Assembly (NCBI GenBank): GCA_964477685.1
Contig: CAYZHK010000079.1
Span: 1 to 6,197, forward strand
DNA: 6,197 nt
Source: JACTUC01 sp964477685
GTDB lineage: Archaea; Thermoproteota; Methanomethylicia; Methanomethylicales; Methanomethylicaceae
Reading direction: 5' to 3'
Program-made: the position numbers and the translations under genes
The notes under the pieces: model-generated
The model's database searches: none
What the model was told of the DNA's origin: nothing
Seen by the model: the letters and a program-made list of their open reading frames with translations, nothing else
In this document: positions 1 to 4,998 of the stretch, piece after piece
Numbering within the stretch: position 1 is the stretch's first letter
Layout of the letters: every line of letters starts with the position of its first letter

Positions 1-194
1 CCCTTCCCCCTCTGGAGGATCACCCGGTCCGCCAGCCTCGCCGCCACCTCGCGGGTCCTGTCGCTGCTGTTCCCGTCCACCACTATGATCTCGTACTGGG
101 AGCGGGGCAGGGTCTGGCGGGCGAGCGACTCCAGGGTCGCCCCTATGCCCTTCTCCTCGTTGTAGGTGGGGATTATTACCGATAGCTCGACCAA
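1..194 (-). CDS. Family 2 glycosyltransferase, N-terminal part (runs off left edge)
   Basis: The reverse strand gives 64 codons starting LVELSVIIPTYNEE and containing IIVVDGNSSDRT. These are the two hallmark stretches of a GT-A fold, family 2 glycosyltransferase: the first beta-strand with the PTYNEE nucleotide-binding loop (about residues 8-14) and the strand ending in VVDG (about 42-45). Such enzymes transfer a sugar from a nucleotide- or dolichyl-phosphate donor, usually at the cytoplasmic face of the membrane. The metal-binding DxD and the acceptor region lie outside the window, so the substrate cannot be named. The TTG at 194-192 is chosen as start because an in-frame TAG lies a few codons upstream with no ATG or GTG between, and the family motif begins only a few residues later. 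No clear Shine-Dalgarno is visible. It is divergent from the DUF2117 gene. Confidence 0.85.
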   Translation of the reverse strand, partial: MVELSVIIPTYNEEKGIGATLESLARQTLPRSQYEIIVVDGNSSDRTREVAARLADRVILQRGK

Positions 195-231
195 GGATGG
201 CGGCCCCCTTGGCTGTAGCTAGGGGGCCAGC

Positions 232-238
232 GTTTATC
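232..238 (-). promoter_or_regulatory. Candidate TATA box for the glycosyltransferase gene
   Basis: On the minus strand this reads GATAAAC. Its centre is about 41 nt from the TTG start, so initiation about 26 nt downstream would leave a leader of about 15 nt, like the other genes here. A competing choice is the minus-strand reading TTTAAG at 263-258, which would give a longer leader of about 40 nt. Confidence 0.3.
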
Positions 239-251
239 TCCGTTGCGCTTT

Positions 252-264
252 GAAAGGCTTAAAC
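252..264 (+). promoter_or_regulatory. BRE + TATA box for the DUF2117 gene
   Basis: GAAAGGCTTAAAC: a purine-rich BRE-like GAAAG followed by a TATA-like CTTAAAC centred near 261. Initiation about 26 nt downstream (near 287) would leave a leader of about 18 nt before the ATG at 305. The same GAAAG-plus-TATA layout appears before aIF1A (1559-1572) and rio1 (1989-2003), which supports the plus-strand reading. The TTAA core is symmetrical and could also serve the divergent gene. Confidence 0.5.
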
Positions 265-304
265 GCGGAACCGACGGATATTCTACCGTCAGGATGGCAT
301 TCCC

Positions 305-1372
305 ATGAAGATCTGCCTCCGCCTCCACACGCCGGGCATCTTCGACTCGGGCTGGGCGCCCAGGGTTTTGGAGGCCCTGAGGCTCCAGGGGGAGGTGAAG
401 GCTGTTGTGACGGGCACGACCGGGACGACGGCCATGATAGACGCAGGGATGGAGGGGGAGGTGGAGGTGCTCCAGGGGAAGTGGAGCGACTGGCTCCTGG
501 GGAGCAGGAGGGTCCCCGACGTGGCTGTAACCGCCTCCCACTCCCCCGACCCGGAGAGGCTGTCGGCCGAGTGTTTCCACATCTCCAGGAAATTCCCGGG
601 GCTGATGCTGGTGGGCGTCGACACCAACTGCAGGGTCGTCGTCCCCTGGGTCAAGGGCACCGAGGGGTTCGCGGCGAAGCTGTCCAGGGACCTCGGCTTC
701 TCCCTGGGGAAGCCCCACGACTTCGGGAGGACCTACTGGGAGGACGAGGACCGCCAGTACAGGCGGGTCCTGGCGGTTGCCCCGGGCGACTGGCTCCTCA
801 TCGACTGGACTGTGGTGGGCAGGGTGAGGTCGAAGGAGGTGGTGGTCATCGCCAGCGGGGGGGAGGTGACCGGCATAGTGGGCGTCGACCTGAAGAGGAA
901 CGGCCTTGAGAAGCTGGGGAAGGTCTCCCTTAAAGAGGCCAAGATCGACAGCCTCAGGACCCTGAGGGGGCCAGCCGGGAGGCGGAGGGGCCTGGAGGTA
1001 CCGAAGGGGGACAGGATAGCGCTCATAGACCACTCCGGCTACGGCATTTACCAGCTGATCGGCACCGGGCTGGCCGGCGTGGTCACGGTGGGTGACGACA
1101 CCACCGCCATAGTGGGGGACATCCTCTCCAGGTACGGGATCCCGGTGGTGGGGCTGACGGACGGCGACCCTGACGGCCTCGTCTCCGGCGAGCTTTACCC
1201 TCCGGGGTCAATGATCCTCAGGGTGATCTGGGACGACGACTTCGGGAGGGCCGTAGCTGCCGAGGTCTTTGGGGGGAAGCAGGTCATCCCGGGCGACTTC
1301 GAGGAAGTCAAATGGAGGATCGCCGAGCTCTCCCACTCGAAGCGGCAGCTGAGGTACATGGTCTACCCCTGA
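305..1372 (+). CDS. DUF2117 family protein (archaeal, function unknown)
   Basis: A complete 355-residue protein that matches my memory of archaeal family DUF2117. The N-terminal block HTPGIFDSGWAPRVLEAL (residues 8-25) is followed by a G-T-T-G-T-T-A-M-I-D-A stretch (37-47), which fits the family's glycine/threonine-rich nucleotide-like loop. The C-terminal core has IDHSGYGIYQ (241-250), VGDDTTAIVGDIL (262-274) and GLTDGDPDG (283-291), the most conserved part. The acidic and threonine residues suggest a metal or phosphate site, but no reaction is established and I do not assign one. No signal peptide or membrane segment is seen, so it is probably cytosolic. The start is the ATG at 305. An AGGAT at 291-295 is a modest ribosome site, and the only other nearby ATG (294) is out of frame and stops after four codons. 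It has its own promoter and is convergent with the tRNA gene. The family assignment is fairly secure; the function is open. Confidence 0.8.
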   Translation: MKICLRLHTPGIFDSGWAPRVLEALRLQGEVKAVVTGTTGTTAMIDAGMEGEVEVLQGKWSDWLLGSRRVPDVAVTASHSPDPERLSAECFHISRKFPGLMLVGVDTNCRVVVPWVKGTEGFAAKLSRDLGFSLGKPHDFGRTYWEDEDRQYRRVLAVAPGDWLLIDWTVVGRVRSKEVVVIASGGEVTGIVGVDLKRNGLEKLGKVSLKEAKIDSLRTLRGPAGRRRGLEVPKGDRIALIDHSGYGIYQLIGTGLAGVVTVGDDTTAIVGDILSRYGIPVVGLTDGDPDGLVSGELYPPGSMILRVIWDDDFGRAVAAEVFGGKQVIPGDFEEVKWRIAELSHSKRQLRYMVYP

Positions 1373-1426
1373 GCGGGAGACCTAGGCCACCGCCTCCAAT
1401 AGGCTGGCGCTGGGACATGGGAAGAG

Positions 1427-1505
1427 TGGCGGGCTCGCTGGGATTTGAACCCAGGTCTTGTGGCTCCGAAGGCCACCGCCATGATCCATGCTAGGCCACG
1501 AGCCC
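1427..1505 (-). tRNA. tRNA-Arg, anticodon UCG, CCA encoded
   Basis: The minus strand folds into a full cloverleaf of 76 nt plus CCA. Acceptor GGGCTCG (1505-1499) pairs perfectly with CGAGCCC (1437-1431). The D arm has a 3-bp GCC/GGC stem and carries the conserved GG and A21. Anticodon stem GTGGC/GCCAC encloses the loop CTTCGGA, with anticodon TCG at 1469-1467. The T arm CTGGG/CCCAG holds loop TTCAAAT. The discriminator is G at 1430, followed by CCA at 1429-1427. There is no intron. The anticodon reads CGA and probably other CGN arginine codons, a minority here because the genes mostly use AGG. It is divergent from aIF1A and convergent with the DUF2117 gene. Confidence 0.96.
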
Positions 1506-1530
1506 TGTTTTTCACCCACCCCCTCATAGG

Positions 1531-1539
1531 ACTTAAACG
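1531..1539 (-). promoter_or_regulatory. TATA box of the tRNA-Arg gene
   Basis: The minus strand reads CGTTTAAGT. The TTTAAG core (1537-1532) is centred 29-30 nt from the first tRNA base at 1505, the spacing expected for archaeal initiation at or just before the mature 5' end. The T-run on the plus strand just beyond the tRNA 5' end (1508-1512) gives an A-rich initiation region on the minus strand. Confidence 0.6.
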
Positions 1540-1558
1540 TTGTTCCCCTCTCCATCAA

Positions 1559-1572
1559 GAAAGGTTAATAAC
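1559..1572 (+). promoter_or_regulatory. BRE + TATA box of the aIF1A gene
   Basis: GAAAG (1559-1563, BRE-like) followed by GTTAATAAC (1564-1572, TATA-like). The predicted start site near 1594 leaves a leader of about 16 nt that still contains the GAGGT ribosome site. A CCATCA just upstream (1552-1557) resembles the CATCAG units in front of the rio1 promoter. Confidence 0.6.
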
Positions 1573-1597
1573 GCTCCATAGACCAACTATCGCATTG

Positions 1598-1603
1598 TGA
1601 GGT
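1598..1603 (+). promoter_or_regulatory. Shine-Dalgarno site fixing the TTG start of aIF1A
   Basis: TGAGGT, with GAGGT complementary to the 16S rRNA 3' end, sits 6 nt before the TTG at 1610. It decides for that start over the internal ATG at codon 16. Confidence 0.65.
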
Positions 1604-1609
1604 AAGACC

Positions 1610-1918
1610 TTGCCATACAGACCACGCAGGGAGGGGACATCGCGGGAGCTGAAGATGCCCCAGGAGGGGGAGCTCATAGGAGTGGTCATACAGCTCCTGG
1701 GCTACAACAGGGTCAAGGTCAAGTGCACGGACGGCAAGGCTCGGGTCTGCAGGATCCCGGGCAGGATGATAAAGAAGGTCTGGCTCCGGGAGAACGACAT
1801 CGTCATAGTCGTCCCGTGGGACTTCCAGTCGGACCAGAAGGCGGATGTCGTCTGGCGCTACGACAGGGGCGAGGTCAAGACCCTCAAGGCGAAGGGCGCC
1901 CTCGGGATGCTCGTCTAG
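1610..1918 (+). CDS. eif1A: Translation initiation factor aIF1A
   Basis: A 102-residue protein of the usual length for archaeal IF1A, the orthologue of eukaryotic eIF1A and bacterial IF1. It binds the A-site region of the small ribosomal subunit and helps initiator-tRNA placement and start-site selection. A basic N-terminal tail (residues 1-15, rich in Arg/Lys) precedes an S1/OB-fold domain (about 18-90). Family signatures are RIPGRM (48-53), VWLRENDIVIV (57-67), PWDFQSDQKADV (69-80) and the following WRY. The TTG start is supported by a well-spaced GAGGT and by the basic tail typical of the family; starting at Met16 would remove it. It appears monocistronic: it has its own TATA box upstream and a T-run 23 nt after the stop, although readthrough into rio1 is possible. 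Confidence 0.96.
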   Translation: MPYRPRREGTSRELKMPQEGELIGVVIQLLGYNRVKVKCTDGKARVCRIPGRMIKKVWLRENDIVIVVPWDFQSDQKADVVWRYDRGEVKTLKAKGALGMLV

Positions 1919-1940
1919 GATTTCCGAGACGGCTGTGTCC

Positions 1941-1945
1941 TTTTT
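1941..1945 (+). terminator. T-run terminator after aIF1A
   Basis: A TTTTT run 23 nt after the aIF1A stop, with a second short TTTT at 1953-1956. Archaeal transcription commonly ends at U-rich tracts without a hairpin. The tract is short, so termination may be partial. Confidence 0.45.
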
Positions 1946-1946
1946 C

Positions 1947-1989
1947 CATCGGTTTTACCATCAGGGTCACCATCAGAACGGCACATCAG
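1947..1989 (+). repeat. Four tandem CATCRG hexamers before the rio1 promoter
   Basis: CATCGG at 1947-1952, then CATCAG at 1959-1964, 1971-1976 and 1984-1989, giving start-to-start steps of 12, 12 and 13 bp. The two middle copies extend to ACCATCAG. The last copy runs directly into the GAAAG/TATA element of the rio1 promoter. Regular spacing close to the helical repeat and the position next to the promoter suggest an operator or activator array, but no regulator is identified. Confidence 0.5.
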
Positions 1990-2003
1990 AAAGCTATTTT
2001 TAG
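1989..2003 (+). promoter_or_regulatory. BRE + TATA box of the rio1-KH-top6B-top6A operon
   Basis: GAAAG (1989-1993) followed by the T-rich TATA element CTATTTTTAG (1994-2003). The TATA lies inside a small inverted repeat, GCTA-TTTT-TAGC (1993-2004). Initiation about 26 nt downstream (near 2024) would give a leader of about 24 nt before the TTG at 2048. A weaker alternative TATA is CATTAAAC at 2017-2024, which would make the mRNA almost leaderless. Confidence 0.55.
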
Positions 2004-2047
2004 CACCCCGCATTATCATTAAACTGTGTTAGTTTTGGGCGATTTAT

Positions 2048-2833
2048 TTGGAACCAGACTATGAGAAATCTGCCCGGATGAAGGAGATGAAGCAGGTAGA
2101 CTGGAGAAGGATAAAGAGGGTCAAGGACTCCGACCTGCTGGAGACCGTAGAAGAGGTCTTCGATCAGAAGACCGTGATGGCGCTCTACCAGATAATAAAC
2201 AAGGGCATAATCGACGCCATGCGTGGCGTCGTGAAGGCGGGGAAGGAATCGAGGATATACTGGGCGAAGGGGCCGGCAGGCGAAGACCTGGCGGTGAAGA
2301 TATTTCTCACTTCCTCTTCGGAGTTCATCAAGAGCATGCCCCAGTACATCCAGGGGGACCCCAGGTTCAGGCTGGGGCACGACCACAGGAAGATCATCTA
2401 CACCTGGGCCCAGAAGGAGTTCAGGAACCTGACCGAGACCAGGGGGGCGGGCGTCAGGGTGCCGAAGCCCATCTACGTGCACGAGAACATCATCGTGATG
2501 GAGTTCCTGGGGAACGGAGGGGTGCCGTCGCCCATACTGAAGGAGGTGCCCAAGGAGTGGCTGACGCTGGACCTCTACAGCGACCTGATGGGCTCGGTCA
2601 GCGCCCTCTACAGGGCATGCGGGCTGGTCCACGCCGACCTCAGCGAGTACAACATAATGCTCCACGGCTGGAAGCCCTACATCATCGATTTCGGCCAGGC
2701 GGTCCCCAAGGAGCACCCCATGGCCGAGGAGTTCCTCAGGAGGGACATAGGGAACGTGGTGAAGTTCTTCAGGAAGTCGGGCCTCGACGTGCCCGGAGTG
2801 GAGGATGTTTTGAAATGGCTGAAGAGAACCTGA
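2048..2833 (+). CDS. rio1: RIO1-type serine/threonine protein kinase/ATPase
   Basis: A 261-residue RIO1 family atypical kinase, close to the usual archaeal length. RIO proteins act as ATPase/kinase factors in the last steps of small ribosomal subunit maturation. An N-terminal helical region (about 1-50) leads to the nucleotide loop VVKAGKES (61-68). Then come AVKI with the ATP-binding Lys84, the RIO1-specific YIQGDPRF (100-107), Glu124 in QKEF, hinge MEFLG (151-155), catalytic loop HADLSEYN (195-202, Asp197) and metal-binding IDFGQAV (213-219, Asp214). All key residues are intact; the loop reads KAGKES where many family members have STGKEA. The TTG at 2048 is preceded only by a weak GGGCGAT, so the ATG at 2078 (residue 11) or 2087 remains possible; this affects only non-conserved residues. 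First gene of the operon; its 3' end overlaps the KH gene by 19 nt. Confidence 0.95.
   Translation: MEPDYEKSARMKEMKQVDWRRIKRVKDSDLLETVEEVFDQKTVMALYQIINKGIIDAMRGVVKAGKESRIYWAKGPAGEDLAVKIFLTSSSEFIKSMPQYIQGDPRFRLGHDHRKIIYTWAQKEFRNLTETRGAGVRVPKPIYVHENIIVMEFLGNGGVPSPILKEVPKEWLTLDLYSDLMGSVSALYRACGLVHADLSEYNIMLHGWKPYIIDFGQAVPKEHPMAEEFLRRDIGNVVKFFRKSGLDVPGVEDVLKWLKRT
2800..2806 (+). promoter_or_regulatory. Shine-Dalgarno site for the KH gene inside rio1
   Basis: GGAGGAT within the end of rio1 lies 8 nt before the ATG at 2815. It is the strongest ribosome-site match near a start in the window. It favours that start over the ATG at 2836, which has only a weak GAAGAG upstream. Confidence 0.7.
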
Positions 2834-3453
2834 ACATGAGCCTGATATACTTCAAGATACCCATGGAGAGGGTCGGGGTGCTGGTGGGGAGCAGGGGCGG
2901 CACCAAGGCGGAGCTGGAGAAGGGGACCGGGACCGCCATAGCGGTGGACGGGCAGACCGGGGAGGTCACCATCGAGATCCCGGCGGGGTGCAGGGACCCC
3001 TCGGAGATACTCAGGGCCAGGGACATCGTCAACGCCATAGGGAGGGGCTTCAGCCCCGAGAAGGCGTCGAGGCTCTTCAGCGACGGCCAGATCCTGGAGG
3101 TGATAGACCTCAAGCAGGTGCTGGGGGACTCCCAGAACACCCTGACCAGGCTGAAGGGGAGGGTCATAGGCGAGAACGGGAAGACCAGGAGGCTCATAGA
3201 GCAGCTGGCCGGGGTCTCCCTCTCAGTCTACGGCCACACCATCGCCATCATAGGCGACTACGACGAGATGGCGGTGGCCAAGGAGGCGGTGGCGATGCTC
3301 CTCAGGGGCTGCCAGCACGGCTCGGTCTACAGGTACCTCAACAAGCAGCACCTGGAGCTGAAGAAGAGGAAGCTGACCCTCTGGGAGCCCCGCATCGAGA
3401 TCAGGGAGGAGAAAGAGGAGAAGCCCAGGAAGAGGAAGGGGGCTGTCAGCTAG
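2815..3453 (+). CDS. Dim2/Krr1-like protein with two KH domains (ribosome maturation)
   Basis: A 212-residue protein with two KH RNA-binding domains, the layout of archaeal homologues of eukaryotic Dim2/Pno1 (and Krr1), which bind near the 3' end of 16S/18S rRNA during small-subunit processing. KH1 begins at IYFKIPMERVGVLVG with GxxG loop GSRG (25-28). A helical linker follows (about 62-105). KH2 contains KGRVIGENGKTRRLIE with GxxG loop GENG (119-122). The stretch YRYLNKQHLELKK (172-184) is typical of this family, and a charged Lys/Glu-rich tail (about 198-209) ends the protein. The start at 2815 is chosen for the well-placed GGAGGAT; Met8 at 2836 is the alternative and would abolish the 19-nt overlap with rio1. 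The location between rio1 and the topo VI genes supports the assignment. The stop is followed with no gap by the GTG of top6B. Confidence 0.92.
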   Translation: MAEENLNMSLIYFKIPMERVGVLVGSRGGTKAELEKGTGTAIAVDGQTGEVTIEIPAGCRDPSEILRARDIVNAIGRGFSPEKASRLFSDGQILEVIDLKQVLGDSQNTLTRLKGRVIGENGKTRRLIEQLAGVSLSVYGHTIAIIGDYDEMAVAKEAVAMLLRGCQHGSVYRYLNKQHLELKKRKLTLWEPRIEIREEKEEKPRKRKGAVS

Positions 3454-4998
3454 GTGTCCCGGGAGAAGTTCCAGAGCATTTCGGCGGCAGACTTCTTCTA
3501 CAAGAACCGCGAGATAGCCGGCTTCGACAACCCCGTGAGGGCGACGTACACCATCATCAGGGAGCTGGTGGAGAACGCCTTGGACGCCTGCGAGCAGTAC
3601 TCCATCAAGCCTGAGCTGAGGGTCAAGCTCATCGACGAGGGGAGCTCCATCTACAGGCTGAAGGTGGAGGACAACGGGATCGGGGTCCCCTACGAGCAAG
3701 TCCCCTACGCCTTCGCCCAGATCCTCTTCGGGTCCAAGTACACCCTGAGGCAGAGCAGGGGCATCTTCGGCCTGGGGGGGAAGATGGCGGTCCTCTACGG
3801 CCAGATCACCTCCCATAGCACCGTCAGGGTCACTTCCAGCACCGGAGGCTTCGAGAGGTACTTCTACGAGCTGAGCATCAACATCCAGGAGAACCGGCCG
3901 GTGGTGAAGAAGAAGGAGGTGACCCCCAACCCCGCCCGCTGGAGGGGGACCATCATCCAGTTCAACTTCGAGGGGGACTACATAAGGGCCAAGCCGAAGG
4001 TGGTGGAGTACTTCCGGCAGACCTCCATCCTGATGCCCTACGCCAACATCTTCTTCGTCGACCCGGACGGCGTCCTATACCGCTTCGACCGGGTGACCGA
4101 CGAGATGCCGAAGCCGGCCGAGGAGGTGAAGCCCCACCCCTACGGGGTGGACCTGGAGGTGGTCCACAGGATGATCAACGCCAGCAGGTCCAACAACATG
4201 GTGGACTTCCTGGCCAACAACTTCCACAGGGTCGGCATCGCCACGGCCATGAACTTCCTCAGGAGCATAAAGATCGACCCGAAGGTGAGCCCGCGGGCCC
4301 TCCAGACCAAGGACCTGCTGACCTTAGTCAACAAAATGAAGGACTACGACCAGTTCCAGCCCCCGGACGCCCAGTGCCTCTCCCCGGTGGGGGAGGAGCT
4401 GCTGGAGAAGGGCATAATGCGGGAGTTCAGGCCCGAGGTGGTGACGACCTGCCAGCGGGGGGCCTCGGCCTACAGCGGCTACCCCTTCATCGTCGAGGCG
4501 GCCATAGCCTACGGGGGGGACATACCGGTCACCCCGACGGATGAGCTGCTGGTCTTCCGCTATGCCAATAAGATCCCGCTCCTCTACGACCTCCACAGCG
4601 ACGTCACCATGAAGGTCATCAAGAACATATCCTGGCAGAGGTACAGGCTGGACCTGGCGACTATGCCGCTGGCCTTCTTCATCCACATCTGCGCCACCAA
4701 GGTCCCCTACAAGACCGTGGGGAAGGAGTACATCGCCGACAGGCCGGAGGTGGAGTATGAGATAGAGTGGGCCCTCAAGACCTGCGCCAGGGGGCTGAGG
4801 ACCCACATCGCCAAGAAGGACAGGGCGTCCATCATGCAGCGGAGGCTGACCGTCTTCGAGAAGTACCTCCCCATGATCTCCCAGTTCTCGACGGAGCTGG
4901 CGGGGGCCGAGAAGCAGCCCAACGTAGAGAAGGTTCTGAAGAGGTTGCAGGCACATGCTAAAGAAATCGAGCGAGGAAGTGCAGTCCAAGCTAGCTGA
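3454..4998 (+). CDS. top6B: DNA topoisomerase VI subunit B (GHKL ATPase)
   Basis: A 514-residue ATPase subunit of the type IIB topoisomerase. Together with the A subunit it passes one DNA duplex through another, relaxing supercoils and decatenating chromosomes. The N-terminal GHKL domain shows the N-box ELVENALDA (37-45; general-base Glu37, Mg-binding Asn41), DNGIGV (73-78) and the lid GIFGLGGKMA (103-112). An H2TH-like region lies around 230-310. The transducer domain carries the TKVPYKTVGKE segment (415-425), whose Lys416 probably corresponds to the switch lysine that senses ATP. All ATPase residues are present. The start is a GTG immediately after the KH stop (TAG-GTG). The family's N-terminus begins about there, and no closer ATG would keep the ADFFYKN segment. 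A zero gap implies coupled translation. Confidence 0.97.
   Translation: MSREKFQSISAADFFYKNREIAGFDNPVRATYTIIRELVENALDACEQYSIKPELRVKLIDEGSSIYRLKVEDNGIGVPYEQVPYAFAQILFGSKYTLRQSRGIFGLGGKMAVLYGQITSHSTVRVTSSTGGFERYFYELSINIQENRPVVKKKEVTPNPARWRGTIIQFNFEGDYIRAKPKVVEYFRQTSILMPYANIFFVDPDGVLYRFDRVTDEMPKPAEEVKPHPYGVDLEVVHRMINASRSNNMVDFLANNFHRVGIATAMNFLRSIKIDPKVSPRALQTKDLLTLVNKMKDYDQFQPPDAQCLSPVGEELLEKGIMREFRPEVVTTCQRGASAYSGYPFIVEAAIAYGGDIPVTPTDELLVFRYANKIPLLYDLHSDVTMKVIKNISWQRYRLDLATMPLAFFIHICATKVPYKTVGKEYIADRPEVEYEIEWALKTCARGLRTHIAKKDRASIMQRRLTVFEKYLPMISQFSTELAGAEKQPNVEKVLKRLQAHAKEIERGSAVQAS
4941..4945 (+). promoter_or_regulatory. Shine-Dalgarno site for top6A inside top6B
   Basis: GAGGT, 9 nt before the ATG at 4955, lies within the top6B coding sequence. 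It supports an overlapping start for top6A rather than a later one. Confidence 0.65.

Noticed and set aside
283..291. LTDGDPDG of the DUF2117 protein as a Toprim DxD motif like that of top6A (residue numbers)
   Set aside because: The resemblance to LTDADPWG is only a short acidic motif; no Toprim glutamate strand at the right distance is evident, and the surrounding sequence fits DUF2117 instead.
176..1033. Long open frame on the minus strand opposite DUF2117
   Set aside because: Its translation is a proline/leucine/glycine-rich string without domain motifs, as expected from the antisense of a GC-rich gene; the plus strand has a clear protein family.
1382..1394. CTAGGCCACCGCC near the DUF2117 stop, sharing 9-10 nt with two parts of the tRNA gene (1491-1499 and 1471-1480)
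   Set aside because: Considered as a tRNA remnant or attachment site. The match is a mosaic of two short GC-rich words, the tRNA itself repeats GTGGCC, and no integrase or 3'-end duplication is nearby, so chance is the simpler reading.
1312..1494. Small plus-strand frame of 60 codons across the DUF2117 end and the tRNA
   Set aside because: It is antisense to a well-folded tRNA and overlaps the end of a genuine gene in another frame.
2557..2814. N-terminal extension of the KH frame back into rio1
   Set aside because: The frame is open upstream of 2815, but the added 86 residues are an out-of-frame reading of rio1 with no KH-family similarity; a good ribosome site places the start at 2815.
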